Shown here: positions 41,095 to 50,177 of the stretch, one piece after another | Layout of the letters: each line of letters opens with the position of its first letter | How positions within the stretch are numbered: position 1 is the first letter of the stretch | Notes under the pieces: model-generated | The model's database searches: none | The model's input: only the letters and a program-made list of their open reading frames with translations | Told to the model about the DNA's origin: nothing | Made by a program: the position numbers and the translations under genes | Assembly (NCBI RefSeq): GCF_016107555.1 | Contig: NZ_JABASU010000016.1 | Location: 1-64,000, forward strand | Direction of reading: 5' to 3' | Source: Psychrobacter celer | GTDB taxonomy: Bacteria > Pseudomonadota > Gammaproteobacteria > Pseudomonadales > Moraxellaceae | Length of the DNA stretch: 64,000 bases

Positions 41095-42090
41095 ATGTCC
41101 CTAAAATCCAGCTTTAAAGGTTTCTTAGGTGAAACTGTCATCAACGTCGCCATGTGGCTCAAGCTTGAAAAAGACGTGTATCACCGTTTAAATAATATCA
41201 CCTTGCCATTAGCCAATAGTGGCAGTACGCAAATCGATCATATTATCGTCTCTGTATATGGCATCTTTGTGATTGAAACCAAAAACTACAAAGGTTGGAT
41301 ATACGGTAGCGAGAACCAAAGACAGTGGACACAATCTTTCCCAAATGGAAGTAAGTTCAAATTTCAAAATCCATTGCGCCAGAACTACTTGCACATTAAG
41401 ACGCTTGCAGATTTATTAGGCTTGGAGCTGAGCTACTTTCATTCAATGATTGCTTTCATCGGTGAGTGCGAGCTAAAAACCCGTGATGAGCTACCCGAAC
41501 ACGTGTTAACAGGTGGTATGGTGTCTTATGTGAAGAAGAAGCAAGATAAAATACTCACCGAAGACGAGGTCACATCTATCGTCGAGCAGATCGAGAGCAA
41601 TAAATTTAGCAAGTCATGGCGCACCAATCGCCAACACAAAGCCTATCTAAAAGACAAGCATAGCAATGCTAGCAAGAATACTGATAACCCCACACCTGAG
41701 TCTATAATAAAAGAAACCGTTGATAGAACTATCCTAAAGAGTAGAGAAGTGCATCGATGGTCTGGTCAAACTGAGATTGAATCTAGCGAGTTACCGATCG
41801 ATAGTTTGAATACTCAGCAGACCATCACACCGCCTACCAGTATGTCGCATGACATGGCCAATAAAGTGTTTCTGACGCCATTTGAGATTGTAGAATCTGA
41901 GCCAAAAGTGAATAAACCTGAGATACTTAAAGCGACAGACCATGACGCTAATATCGATCAAGCGCCAACCTGCCCAAGATGCAACGGCGAGATGGTCAAA
42001 CGTGTGGCGAAAAAAGGCGCACGCAAAGGACAGTCCTTTTATGGGTGCGCGCAGTTTCCTAAATGCCGCGGCGTGGTTAATGTAAGCTAA
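41095..42090 (+). CDS. NERD-domain protein with C-terminal topoisomerase-type zinc ribbon
   Basis: A 331-residue protein. The N-terminal nuclease-related domain (about residues 8-125) has GFLGETVINVAMWL and the restriction-like active-site pattern Asp in QIDHIIVSVYGIFVIETKNYKG with Glu-Thr-Lys, plus QNPLRQN. A Ser/Thr/Pro-rich linker (about 185-285) joins it to a four-cysteine zinc ribbon, CPRCNGEMVKRVAKKG...FYGCAQFPKCRG, as in topoisomerase I tails. NERD proteins are thought to act on DNA; a role in processing foreign DNA is likely but unproven. GC is near the chromosome average, unlike the cassette 140 bp upstream. Confidence 0.88.
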   Translation: MSLKSSFKGFLGETVINVAMWLKLEKDVYHRLNNITLPLANSGSTQIDHIIVSVYGIFVIETKNYKGWIYGSENQRQWTQSFPNGSKFKFQNPLRQNYLHIKTLADLLGLELSYFHSMIAFIGECELKTRDELPEHVLTGGMVSYVKKKQDKILTEDEVTSIVEQIESNKFSKSWRTNRQHKAYLKDKHSNASKNTDNPTPESIIKETVDRTILKSREVHRWSGQTEIESSELPIDSLNTQQTITPPTSMSHDMANKVFLTPFEIVESEPKVNKPEILKATDHDANIDQAPTCPRCNGEMVKRVAKKGARKGQSFYGCAQFPKCRGVVNVS

Positions 42091-42093
42091 TAT

Positions 42094-42438
42094 CTATTTA
42101 GCGGTTTCATCATCGATCGCACACACCTCAGAGCGCACGATAAAGCGCTTGCCCTCGGGTATCTCCAGCGAAAAACTGGCGCCGCGACCATCGACCACAT
42201 CGATGATAAGATCGGTGTGTTGCCATAGCTGATACTGGGCTTTGCCCATATAAAAAGGACATCCTGCCAGCTTGCCGACCAAAACATCTTGGCCGCCCAC
42301 GACAAACTCGCCTAGTGGATAACACATGGGTGAGCTGCCATCGCAGCAGCCACCAGACTGATGAAACATCAGCTCGCCATGCTTGGATTTTAGTAAGTCG
42401 ATCAGTGCTTTACAAGATGGGGTAGCAGTAACTTTCAT
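42094..42438 (-). CDS. DUF779 protein associated with aldehyde dehydrogenase
   Basis: A 114-residue protein with the DUF779 pattern: MKVTATPSCKALIDLLKSKHG, FHQSGGCCDGSSPMCYPLGEF with a Cys-Cys pair, FYMGKAQYQLWQHTDLIIDVVDGRGASFSLE and a final VRSEVCA. This small family is typically encoded beside AldB/ExaC-type aldehyde dehydrogenases, exactly the context here, but its activity is not known to me. The ATG at 42438 has AAGGA 7 nt upstream; the ATG at 42441 is also possible. It converges with the NERD gene, leaving 3 bp between the stops. Confidence 0.87.
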   Translation of the reverse strand: MKVTATPSCKALIDLLKSKHGELMFHQSGGCCDGSSPMCYPLGEFVVGGQDVLVGKLAGCPFYMGKAQYQLWQHTDLIIDVVDGRGASFSLEIPEGKRFIVRSEVCAIDDETAK

Positions 42439-42815
42439 CATGATGTCCTTATCATTGGTGGTGTGTCTTGACTGAATAAACTGGGTAAATTTTTTAACTA
42501 TCTGTATAAAATCAGAGGCATGTAAAAAGTCGTATCCTCTTCATTCACACCAAAGATAGCATGCGAGTGAAAACGATACGACTAAGAAGGCTAAATAAAA
42601 TACAACAAGCCAGTGCTGCACTAAGAGAGAATCGGTATAAAGCAGCACAGCTCTATCATATAGTCAATTCTCAATAAAACAGATACATTATATATCAACG
42701 TGGAACTGGTATAAATTTTCCTTGCGTGCTGTGCCTACGCCGCTCGATGCTGCGTAAAATTTATTCCAGTCCCACTGTATCGTTTTTATACTGAACTCAC
42801 TATACCGTCATGAGC
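42439..42815. other. adh-DUF779 gap with MITE-like insertion
   Basis: Contains the MITE-like element (42659-42804) and a 7-bp inverted repeat GTGCTGC / GCAGCAC (42613-42619, 42642-42648). Otherwise AT-rich without genes. The element probably separates DUF779 expression from adh. Confidence 0.55.
42659..42804 (-). repeat. MITE-like element, full copy C (146 bp)
   Basis: The clearest copy. The left end TATAGTCAATTCTCAATAAA and the reverse complement of the right end, TATAGTGAGTTCAGTATAAA, agree at about 21 of 28 positions, ending in GATAC. The core GCGTAGGCACAGCA is read on the minus strand. It starts and ends with TATA, suggesting TA target duplication. Its right end lies 11 bp beyond the adh stop codon. 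Confidence 0.8.
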
Positions 42816-43844
42816 CTACATGCTATAGTCAATGACGATGCGACCTTCGATTTTGCCATCATGCATCCGCGCAAAGATATCATTGATATTTTCAAGTGGC
42901 TCAGCCGCGACAGTGGCCTTGACCTTGCCTGCCGCCGCCATGTCTAGCGACTCTTGTAAGTCTAGGCGCGTACCGACGATCGAGCCACGAATGGTAATGC
43001 CATTTAGCACGGTATCAAAGATAGAGACAGGGAAGTCGCCTGTTGGTAAGCCGTTACACACCAAGGTGCCGCCGCGGCGGAGCATGCTTAGCGCTTGGTC
43101 AAAGGCTTTGGCCGATACCGCTGTCACAAGGGCGCCATGAGCGCCGCCGATCTGCTCTTGGAGATACTCACCAGGATCGGTGTCTTTGGCGTTGACGATG
43201 ACTTTGGCGCCCAGTTTTTTGGCAAATTCAAGCTTCTCATCGTCGATATCGACCGCCGCGACATTAAGGCCCATGGCAATGGCGTACTGAACGGCCATGT
43301 GCCCAAGTCCGCCGATACCTGAGATCACCACCCAATCGCCAGGCTTGGTATCCGTCATTTTAAGACCTTTGTAGACGGTGACACCCGCGCACAGCACCGG
43401 GGCAATCTCGATAGAGTCGACGCCTTCAGGGATGATACCGACATAGTTGGCATCGGCCAAGACATACTCAGCAAAACTGCCGTTTACTGAGTAGCCGGAG
43501 TTTTCTTGCTGCTCGCAGAGCGTTTCCCAGCCGCCTAAGCAATGCGTACAGTGACCACAGGCAGAGTAGAGCCAAGGCACACCGACGCGGTCACCTTTTT
43601 TGACATGGTGGACGTTGTCGCCGACAGCTGTGATCAATCCGACGCCTTCATGGCCTGGGATAAATGGCGGATTTGGTTTGACAGGCCAGTCGCCTTCGAC
43701 AGCGTGTAAGTCAGTATGGCAGACGCCAGAAGCTTGCATTTTTACCACAATCTGACCGGCACCTGGGGTTGGGATATCTACTTCTTCAATCTGCAAGGGT
43801 TGTCCGAACTCATGTAGTACGGCCGCTTTCATTTTATTACTCAC
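42816..43844 (-). CDS. adhP: Zinc-dependent alcohol dehydrogenase (AdhP type)
   Basis: Oxidises ethanol and other primary alcohols to aldehydes with NAD. The 342-residue medium-chain dehydrogenase has the catalytic zinc ligands in [16 protein letters not shown] and [10 protein letters not shown]. The structural zinc loop is [15 protein letters not shown] and the Rossmann motif is [21 protein letters not shown] ribosome site precedes the ATG. It lies 97 bp downstream of aldB on the same strand, so alcohol and aldehyde oxidation are co-encoded. Confidence 0.93.
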   Translation of the reverse strand: MSNKMKAAVLHEFGQPLQIEEVDIPTPGAGQIVVKMQASGVCHTDLHAVEGDWPVKPNPPFIPGHEGVGLITAVGDNVHHVKKGDRVGVPWLYSACGHCTHCLGGWETLCEQQENSGYSVNGSFAEYVLADANYVGIIPEGVDSIEIAPVLCAGVTVYKGLKMTDTKPGDWVVISGIGGLGHMAVQYAIAMGLNVAAVDIDDEKLEFAKKLGAKVIVNAKDTDPGEYLQEQIGGAHGALVTAVSAKAFDQALSMLRRGGTLVCNGLPTGDFPVSIFDTVLNGITIRGSIVGTRLDLQESLDMAAAGKVKATVAAEPLENINDIFARMHDGKIEGRIVIDYSM

Positions 43845-43941
43845 GTTGCATTCTCCTTATCGCGGATGGTGAGTTGATAGATGTCATATCTACCAACTCA
43901 TTACTTTATGGCGGCTGCCATAAAGTGCGTGACAGACAGGC

Positions 43942-45468
43942 TTAAAAGAAGCCCATCTTTTTGGGACTATAAGAAACCAGCATGTTTTTGGTTTGCTGAT
44001 AATGGTCGAGCATCATTAGATGGTTTTCGCGGCCGATACCTGATTGTTTGTAGCCACCGAAGGCCGCGTGTGATGGATAAATGTGATAGCAGTTGGTCCA
44101 GACGCGGCCCGCTTGGATACCACGGCCAAAGCGATACGCCTTATGTACACTACGAGTCCAGACTCCAGCACCTAGGCCGTATAAGGTATCGTTAGCGATT
44201 TTCATGGCTTCGTCATCGTCTTTAAACTTTGTGACGGCAAGTACAGGGCCAAAGATTTCTTCTTGGAACACGCGCATGTCATTGGTGCCCTCAAAGATGG
44301 TTGGCTGCACATAATGACCATCGCCCAGCGCGCCATCATGTTTGGCTTGTTCGCCGCCGACCAATACTTTTGCGCCTTCTTGCTTACCGATATCCAGATA
44401 AGAGAGGATTTTTTCTAATTGGTCTGAGCTGGCTTGCGCGCCAATCATGGTATCAGTATCTAGCGGGTTGCCCATCTTGATGGCCTTGACGCGCTCGATA
44501 CAGCGTTGCATAAATTCATCATAAATACTCTCATGTACCAGCGCACGCGACGGACAGGTACAAACCTCGCCTTGATTGAGCGCAAACATCACTAGACCTT
44601 CAACGGCTTTGTCTAAGAAATCATCATCTTCATCCATGACATCGGCGAAGAAAATATTAGGGCTTTTGCCGCCTAGCTCCAAGGTGACTGGAATGATGTT
44701 TTCACTAGCGTACTGCATGATTAGGCGACCGGTGGTAGTCTCGCCGGTAAAGGCGACTTTATTAATACGCGGATTAGAAGCCAGCGGTTTACCGGCTTCA
44801 ACGCCAAAACCATTCACTACGTTGAGGACGCCTTTTGGCAAGATATCGGCAATGCCAATGGTCTCTAGCATAAATAGGATAGAGGCGGGGGTTTGCTCGG
44901 CAGGTTTTAGGACAATGCAGTTACCCGCAGCGAGAGCCGGAGCCAGTTTCCATACCCCCATCAGAATCGGAAAGTTCCAAGGAATAATTTGACCGACTAC
45001 GCCTAAAGGCTCATGGAAGTGGTAAGCGACGGTATCTTCATCAATTTGGCTGATACCGCCTTCTTGCGCGCGAATGGCGCTGGCAAAGTAGCGGAAATGA
45101 TCAATCGCGAGAGGGATATCAGCGGCTAAGGTTTCGCGCACTGCCTTGCCATTCTCATAACACTCAGCAATGGCGATGGCTTCAAGGTTCTCTTCCATCT
45201 TGTCGGCGATTTTGAGGAGTAAGTTGGCGCGTTCAGCGACACTGGTTTTGCCCCAAGCGTCTTTGGCAGCATGCGCGGCATCGAGTGCTTTTTCTATATC
45301 GGCTTCTTTTGAGCGTGCCACTTGGCAGATAATTTTGCCATCGATGGGGCTTGGGTTGTCAAAGTATTCACCATCGATGGGGGCGACCCACTCACCATTG
45401 ATGAAGTTGTCGTATTTTTTGCGGAATTGGACGGGACTGTTTTCAGTATTGGGATAGGCGTATAACAT
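43942..45468 (-). CDS. aldB: Aldehyde dehydrogenase, AldB/ExaC type
   Basis: Oxidises acetaldehyde and similar aldehydes to acids with NAD(P). Nearly every block matches E. coli Ald[95 protein letters not shown] with the nucleophile Cys, and [30 protein letters not shown]. 508 residues from the ATG at 45468, which has AAGGAG upstream; the far upstream start at 45603 is rejected. A perfect 10-bp palindrome lies 130 bp upstream. With adhP and DUF779 it forms an ethanol-to-acetate cluster. Confidence 0.93.
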   Translation of the reverse strand: MLYAYPNTENSPVQFRKKYDNFINGEWVAPIDGEYFDNPSPIDGKIICQVARSKEADIEKALDAAHAAKDAWGKTSVAERANLLLKIADKMEENLEAIAIAECYENGKAVRETLAADIPLAIDHFRYFASAIRAQEGGISQIDEDTVAYHFHEPLGVVGQIIPWNFPILMGVWKLAPALAAGNCIVLKPAEQTPASILFMLETIGIADILPKGVLNVVNGFGVEAGKPLASNPRINKVAFTGETTTGRLIMQYASENIIPVTLELGGKSPNIFFADVMDEDDDFLDKAVEGLVMFALNQGEVCTCPSRALVHESIYDEFMQRCIERVKAIKMGNPLDTDTMIGAQASSDQLEKILSYLDIGKQEGAKVLVGGEQAKHDGALGDGHYVQPTIFEGTNDMRVFQEEIFGPVLAVTKFKDDDEAMKIANDTLYGLGAGVWTRSVHKAYRFGRGIQAGRVWTNCYHIYPSHAAFGGYKQSGIGRENHLMMLDHYQQTKNMLVSYSPKKMGFF

Positions 45469-45596
45469 GAACGACTCCTTGTTGGGTATTATGATGGTTG
45501 AAACATAAATATTTGGCCTTCCTAACCAAGCTATGACTCTATCGTACTGAGCTTTGGCGTTGAGAGATAATGACTTTTTATAATGATATATTCCGT

Positions 45597-45621
45597 ATCG
45601 CATAACTTTATGTTATGCGAT
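45597..45621. promoter_or_regulatory. Perfect 10-bp palindrome, candidate operator
   Basis: ATCGCATAAC and GTTATGCGAT are separated by TTTAT, between the divergent aldB and helicase genes. The symmetry and size fit a dimeric regulator site. No T run follows, so it is not a terminator. The regulator is unknown. Confidence 0.55.
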
Positions 45622-45752
45622 TGGCGCCTGCTAAAGTGCTTTGTAAAGTGAGTGCAGCTGTTATAATTAAATGGCAGTGCCGCACACTTGGGTGCGATGC
45701 AGTGCGGTATTTTTACTCCCTATTTTCTTTTATTACTTATTGGTTTGGATAT

Positions 45753-47666
45753 ATGCGTCAATCTTCTGCTCTTAATATTTTAAAAACAGGTCAAAACGTT
45801 TTTTTGACTGGATCGGCAGGGTCGGGTAAGACTTATACTCTTAACCAATATATTGATTATTTGCGCGCGCGCCGTGTGCCAGTGGCGGTCACAGCCAGTA
45901 CGGGCATTGCAGCGACGCACATGAGCGGCACCACCATTCACAGCTGGTCAGGAATAGGCATCAAAGATGAGCTGACGGAGCGCGATTTGAGCAATCTATC
46001 GCGCAAGCAGTTTTTGGCAGATCGCCTAAAAGAAACAGCAGTACTTATTATCGATGAGATATCGATGTTGCATGCCAAGCAGCTAAACTTAGTCAATCAA
46101 GTGCTCAAACACGTGCGCAAAAACGACAGTGCCTTTGGTGGTATCCAAGTGGTCGTTGCCGGCGACTTTTTTCAGCTGCCACCGATTGGCAGTCGCGGCG
46201 AGAGTAACCGCGAAAAGTTCGCTTTTATGTCTGAGGCATGGCTCGATGCCAAGTTTCATATTTGCTATCTGTCTGAGCAGCATCGTCAAGTGAGCGAGGC
46301 GGCCAATGGCGGACTGGATTTGGATGACATTCTCAACCAAATTCGCCGCCAAGAAGTCACCTTTGAGGCGATTGCGGCACTAGAGGCAACCTATGATCAA
46401 GACGTCGATATCAAGCGCACCCGTCTCTATACCCACAACCTCAACGTCAATAAAATCAATGATAAAGAACTGGCAGCGCTTGAAGGCGAAACCATGCGGT
46501 TTGAGGCCACCGCGACAGGTGATAGCAAACTGGTTGAGACGCTCAAAAAGACTGTGCGCACCCAAGATGAGCTGATTCTAAAAGTTGGTGCTAAGGTAAT
46601 GTTTATCAAAAACAACACTGAGCTTGGCGTCTCGAATGGCACCATGGGTGAGCTGGTTGGCTTTACCGCTGTCAAGATAGACGATGGTAAGGGCAATAGC
46701 GAAGCCTTAATTGAAGAAGTCGAGGCAGACGATGACGAAGAGACGGCCAAAAAGACAGATACGTCAGACAAACAGACGGCAAAAACCAAAAAGCCCACCA
46801 CACAAAAAATGCCTGTAGTGCGGCTAAATTCAGGCCGTGAGGTCGTCGCTGAGACAGAAGAGTGGATCATCGAAGATGAGACAGGGGATGTGCTGGCAAG
46901 CTACAGCCAAGTGCCGCTTTGTCTGGCTTGGGCAATTACCATTCACAAATCGCAAGGCATGACCCTAGAGGCTGCAGAGATTGATCTGTCGCGCACGTTT
47001 GAGCTGGGCCAAGGCTATGTGGCGCTCTCACGCCTCAAGTCGCTAGCAGGGCTGCAGCTACTTGGCATGAATGAGATGAGTCTGCAGTTAGACCCCCTCG
47101 CACGCGGGGCGGACAAGCGGTTTTTGGCGCTCTCCGAGGAGGCGGATGCCAACTATGCCATGCTCAATGAAGAGAGTCTGACACAGGCGCATGACAAGTT
47201 TATCTTAAAGTCGGGCGGTACGCTGAATCAATCAGTGATTGATGCCTACGTGGCGCTACAAAAAAAGCGCCGTGAGCAGCAGCAGGCAAAGATTGACAAA
47301 AAACAAAAACGCCGCAACCAAGTTGCTGATAAGTCCCAAAGCACCTTGCTGGCAACCAAAACGCTCCTCGAAGAGAGCTTGTCTATCGCTGAAATATCAC
47401 AAGCGCGCCAGCTGTCGCAATCTACCATCATGCGCCATATTGCAGAGTTAAAATTGCAGGACCCAAGCTTGGCCTGTGACCATCTGCGCCCAGACGATGA
47501 GGTGATGACGGCAGTAGGTACCGCTTATATCGCGATCAAAGTCGCCAACAATCCCAATGACTTTAATGATGATGGCAGTGTTAAGCTGCGCCCAGTCTTT
47601 GAGCATCTCAAGCAGCGTATCGATTACAACACCATTCGTCTGGCCTTGATTTTTATTACCCCATAG
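45753..47666 (+). CDS. PIF1-like superfamily 1 helicase with C-terminal helix-turn-helix
   Basis: A 637-residue DNA helicase. Walker A is VFLTGSAGSGKTYTLNQY (Lys26), followed by VAVTASTGIAATHMSGTTIHSW (motif Ia), VLIIDEISMLHAKQL (Walker B), VVVAGDFFQLPPIG (motif III) and YVALSRLKSLAGLQLLG (motif VI). Between motifs IV and V sits a hydrophilic insertion (about residues 318-350, DDDEETAKKTDTSDKQTAKT). The C-terminal part (about 520-637) is an HTH_40-like domain, LLEESLSIAEISQARQLSQSTIMRHIAEL. Bacterial PIF1-type enzymes unwind forked or G-quadruplex DNA. The ATG at 45753 starts the conserved region. Confidence 0.9.
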   Translation: MRQSSALNILKTGQNVFLTGSAGSGKTYTLNQYIDYLRARRVPVAVTASTGIAATHMSGTTIHSWSGIGIKDELTERDLSNLSRKQFLADRLKETAVLIIDEISMLHAKQLNLVNQVLKHVRKNDSAFGGIQVVVAGDFFQLPPIGSRGESNREKFAFMSEAWLDAKFHICYLSEQHRQVSEAANGGLDLDDILNQIRRQEVTFEAIAALEATYDQDVDIKRTRLYTHNLNVNKINDKELAALEGETMRFEATATGDSKLVETLKKTVRTQDELILKVGAKVMFIKNNTELGVSNGTMGELVGFTAVKIDDGKGNSEALIEEVEADDDEETAKKTDTSDKQTAKTKKPTTQKMPVVRLNSGREVVAETEEWIIEDETGDVLASYSQVPLCLAWAITIHKSQGMTLEAAEIDLSRTFELGQGYVALSRLKSLAGLQLLGMNEMSLQLDPLARGADKRFLALSEEADANYAMLNEESLTQAHDKFILKSGGTLNQSVIDAYVALQKKRREQQQAKIDKKQKRRNQVADKSQSTLLATKTLLEESLSIAEISQARQLSQSTIMRHIAELKLQDPSLACDHLRPDDEVMTAVGTAYIAIKVANNPNDFNDDGSVKLRPVFEHLKQRIDYNTIRLALIFITP

Positions 47667-47735
47667 GGCTGGGCGATGATGTGATATCGTCTCAGTGATT
47701 TGCCGTGTTTTTTATCTTTATAGCGATATGTTTTT

Positions 47736-48881
47736 ATGCCTGATTTTTCTAGCGCCACTTATCAACTGACCTCTGATCCAGCCGTCGCCGCGATGTCTTA
47801 TACAGGCGAGCATACCCAGCCATTACGAGTGGCGATTAATGGCTTTGGCCGTATCGGGCGTAATGTACTGCGCGCCTTATTAGAGCGTTTTGAAGTCTTG
47901 GGTCGAGCGATTCATGTGGTGGCAATTAATGACTTGGCACCTGCTGATATTTTATTGCATTTATTAAAGTTTGATAGTGCGCATGGCCGCTTAAGTCAGC
48001 TGGGCGTGGCAGCTGAGCTGGTGGTAGCCAGTACGGATGATAATAAAACCCAGCTGTGCCTGACCAAAAACAGCCTGACTTACTGTATCAATATGCTCTC
48101 AGAGCCGGATCCCAAGAGCCTGCCATGGCAAGCGTTAGGGGTCGATGTAGTACTGGAGTGTACGGGGCATTTTCGCTCTTATGAGCAGGCGCATCTGCAT
48201 ATCGAGGCAGGCGCGCAGCAGGTCATTATCGGTGCAGCGCCTTTCGATGATGTCGATGCCTGTATCGTGATGGGTGTCAACAGCGATACCTTGACGCGGG
48301 CGCTACCGATTATCTCGAGCGTCTCATGTACCACCCAAGCGCTGGTACCGCTGATCGATACCCTTGATAAGGCCTTTGGCGTTACCTCCGCGATGATGAC
48401 AGAGATTCATGCAGTCACCGCTGACCAGAATGTGCTCGATCAAGCGCACCGAGATCCAAGACGTGCCCGTGCCTCAGGTCATAACATCATACCTACGACC
48501 TCGAGCAGTATCGCTGCCACTGAGCGTGTATTACCGGCGATGGTCGGCAAGGTCAATGGTCACTCTATCCGTGTACCCACCATCACCGTTGCAGCGATCG
48601 ATGTGACCTTTGTCTTTGACACCCAGCCTGTCAGCGCTGAGGCGATTCGTGAGGTACTGACAGCCGCCAGCGACGGTCATTTGCGTGATATCATGGCCTA
48701 TACCGATGAGCCACTAGTATCCAGCGACTTTATCCATCAGACCGAGTCGCTTATCATTGATGGTCAGCAGCTGATGCAGGTCGGTACGCAGTACAAGGTT
48801 TTTGCTTGGTACGACAACGAGTGGGGCTATGCCAATAGACTGCTTGATATGTGTTTGCATTTGGCCTCCAGCGGTCATTAA
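47736..48881 (+). CDS. GAPDH-family dehydrogenase, probably erythrose-4-phosphate dehydrogenase-like
   Basis: A 381-residue NAD-dependent phosphate dehydrogenase. The Rossmann start VAINGFGRIGRNVLRALLE follows a 30-residue N-terminal extension. SLPWQALGVDVVLECTGHF and HLLKFDSAHGRL resemble E. coli Epd more than GapA. The active-site block reads SVSCTTQALVPLIDTL: Cys198 is present, but the nearly invariant Asn of SCTTN is Gln here. AYTDEPLVSSDF, RVPTITVAAIDVTF and WYDNEWGYANRLLDM are normal. An Epd would make 4-phosphoerythronate for pyridoxal phosphate synthesis; a glycolytic or gluconeogenic GAPDH role cannot be excluded. Confidence 0.85.
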   Translation: MPDFSSATYQLTSDPAVAAMSYTGEHTQPLRVAINGFGRIGRNVLRALLERFEVLGRAIHVVAINDLAPADILLHLLKFDSAHGRLSQLGVAAELVVASTDDNKTQLCLTKNSLTYCINMLSEPDPKSLPWQALGVDVVLECTGHFRSYEQAHLHIEAGAQQVIIGAAPFDDVDACIVMGVNSDTLTRALPIISSVSCTTQALVPLIDTLDKAFGVTSAMMTEIHAVTADQNVLDQAHRDPRRARASGHNIIPTTSSSIAATERVLPAMVGKVNGHSIRVPTITVAAIDVTFVFDTQPVSAEAIREVLTAASDGHLRDIMAYTDEPLVSSDFIHQTESLIIDGQQLMQVGTQYKVFAWYDNEWGYANRLLDMCLHLASSGH

Positions 48882-48934
48882 ATCTGTGACTTGTGCTCAT
48901 CGATAAATTAATTTAATTTTTTTAGATTATCTGC

Positions 48935-48962
48935 TTGCATTATGAAATGATATCTATATAAT
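48935..48962 (+). promoter_or_regulatory. Sigma70 promoter of tRNA-Ser
   Basis: TTGCAT (48935-48940), a 16-bp spacer and the consensus TATAAT (48957-48962). Transcription would start about 5 nt before the tRNA. Confidence 0.8.
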
Positions 48963-48973
48963 GATGCACCAAT

Positions 48974-49064
48974 GGAGACGTGGCAGAGCGGTTGAATGCA
49001 CCGGTCTTGAAAACCGGCAAGGGTTCATAGCCCTTCGAGAGTTCGAATCTCTCCGTCTCCGCCA
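48974..49064 (+). tRNA. tRNA-Ser (anticodon TGA)
   Basis: A 91-nt class II tRNA. The acceptor GGAGACG pairs with CGTCTCC, the anticodon loop is CTTGAAA within CCGGTCTTGAAAACCGG, and a long variable arm (AGGGTTCATAGCCCT) precedes the T arm GAGAGTTCGAATCTCTC. CCA is encoded. Confidence 0.97.
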
Positions 49065-49070
49065 AATTCG

Positions 49071-49105
49071 AAAAGCCCCAATCAGCAATGATTGGGGCTT
49101 TTTTT
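49071..49105 (+). terminator. Terminator of tRNA-Ser
   Basis: A perfect 14-bp stem AAAAGCCCCAATCA / TGATTGGGGCTTTT with a GCAA loop and T run, 6 nt after the tRNA. Confidence 0.92.
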
Positions 49106-49224
49106 ATGGGCGTGTATCAGCGCGCTTTATCACTTAAATAATGACAAGAAAGTGCTTGTTACTTTTTAGCCAGTCTCTTACCTGCGTATTCATTTATATG
49201 CCCAGTCGCATACCTAGTGATGTT

Positions 49225-49959
49225 TTATTTGATTAAAGACTCATCAAACTCAACGTGTTGACCATCTGCTAGTGTCAACGTCCCTTCGCTAATCTCAATA
49301 GTCATGTCTCTGGTGTTTCTGATAGCGCGCATGACATTGATGTCCTCAATGCTACTCTCGATGATAATTTTGCCAGACTGCTCAGGTTTGATAGCAGGAT
49401 CAAACACAGTCAACGGAACATTAAAGTGCTTGCCTTGGGTCAAAGCGATGTCTTTCATCACCAATGTACCCTTAAAGCTATCGATGGCGACTTCGCCGTG
49501 GTTGGATAGCATAAACTGGAGCTTTACTTGGTTTAAACTGTCGCTATCACTGCTTTTGACTGGCAAGAGCGCCACAGGGTAGTGTTGCGCATTGGCCGTG
49601 GCCGCTTGCTGACTTTTTATGATGGGGCTTTTTTTGCCCGTGGGATTATTGGGATGCAAGCGCTCATATTCACGCTGCTGTATCAAGGCTTGTTTGATCG
49701 TAGTGCGCGGCATCGCACCAGACTCATAGGCACCGCTGAGTTTCATGCGCAGCATATAGCGACTGAGTAGTTGCTGATCGGTCTTAGGCAGTTGCTCAAA
49801 AGTATCACCGAGCTTTTTTTGCCACTGATCAGAGTTGGTCGGAATGGTTTTTTTGCTAGGATCTGCTTGCGGCTGTGAGCACGCAGAGATAGCAGGCAGA
49901 AATGCCAATGCCATCGTCAACAATAATGCTTGGTTAAAACGCGGATAGAAACCTCCCAT
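49225..49959 (-). CDS. Putative lipoprotein of unknown function
   Basis: A 244-residue exported protein. The start at 49959 (MGGFYPRFNQALLLTMALAF) has GGAGG 7 nt upstream; an ATG 11 codons earlier lacks this. The signal ends in the lipobox-like ISAC (PAISACSQ), so lipid attachment at that Cys is likely. The mature part has a helical N-terminal region (QWQKKLGDTFEQLPKTDQQLLSRYMLRMK) and a beta-rich C-terminal region (VKLQFMLSNHGEVAIDSFKGTLVMKD) that looks like an immunoglobulin-type fold. I do not know the family. It has no operon partners. Confidence 0.8.
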   Translation of the reverse strand: MGGFYPRFNQALLLTMALAFLPAISACSQPQADPSKKTIPTNSDQWQKKLGDTFEQLPKTDQQLLSRYMLRMKLSGAYESGAMPRTTIKQALIQQREYERLHPNNPTGKKSPIIKSQQAATANAQHYPVALLPVKSSDSDSLNQVKLQFMLSNHGEVAIDSFKGTLVMKDIALTQGKHFNVPLTVFDPAIKPEQSGKIIIESSIEDINVMRAIRNTRDMTIEISEGTLTLADGQHVEFDESLIK

Positions 49960-50118
49960 CGTACACCTCCGTGTCAATTTGTTTTGCACCAACGACCGTG
50001 ATTGTCATCGGCTTTTTTTATGAGTAGGGCTGGTTTTAATATAGCTGGTTTTTTTGGGTGTTGTGTTGGATTATGGCTAAAAACTGTGTGCGGGCGACAA
50101 CCATCATTTGGCGCACAA

Positions 50119-50153
50119 AAAAGACTGAGCGCCATGGGCAAGCTCAGTCTTTT
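50119..50153. terminator. Bidirectional hairpin terminator downstream of the ribbon-helix-helix gene
   Basis: A 12-bp stem AAAAGACTGAGC / GCTCAGTCTTTT with an 11-nt loop. It lies 130 nt after the ribbon-helix-helix gene's stop, past the MITE-like element, and may be its true transcription end. Confidence 0.7.
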
Positions 50154-50177
50154 GGTACGCAGCCTATCTAGTTCATC

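Noticed and set aside
46427..46870. 147-codon ORF opposite the helicase gene
   Set aside because: An antisense shadow covering the helicase insertion; low-complexity Ser/Val composition and no start signals.
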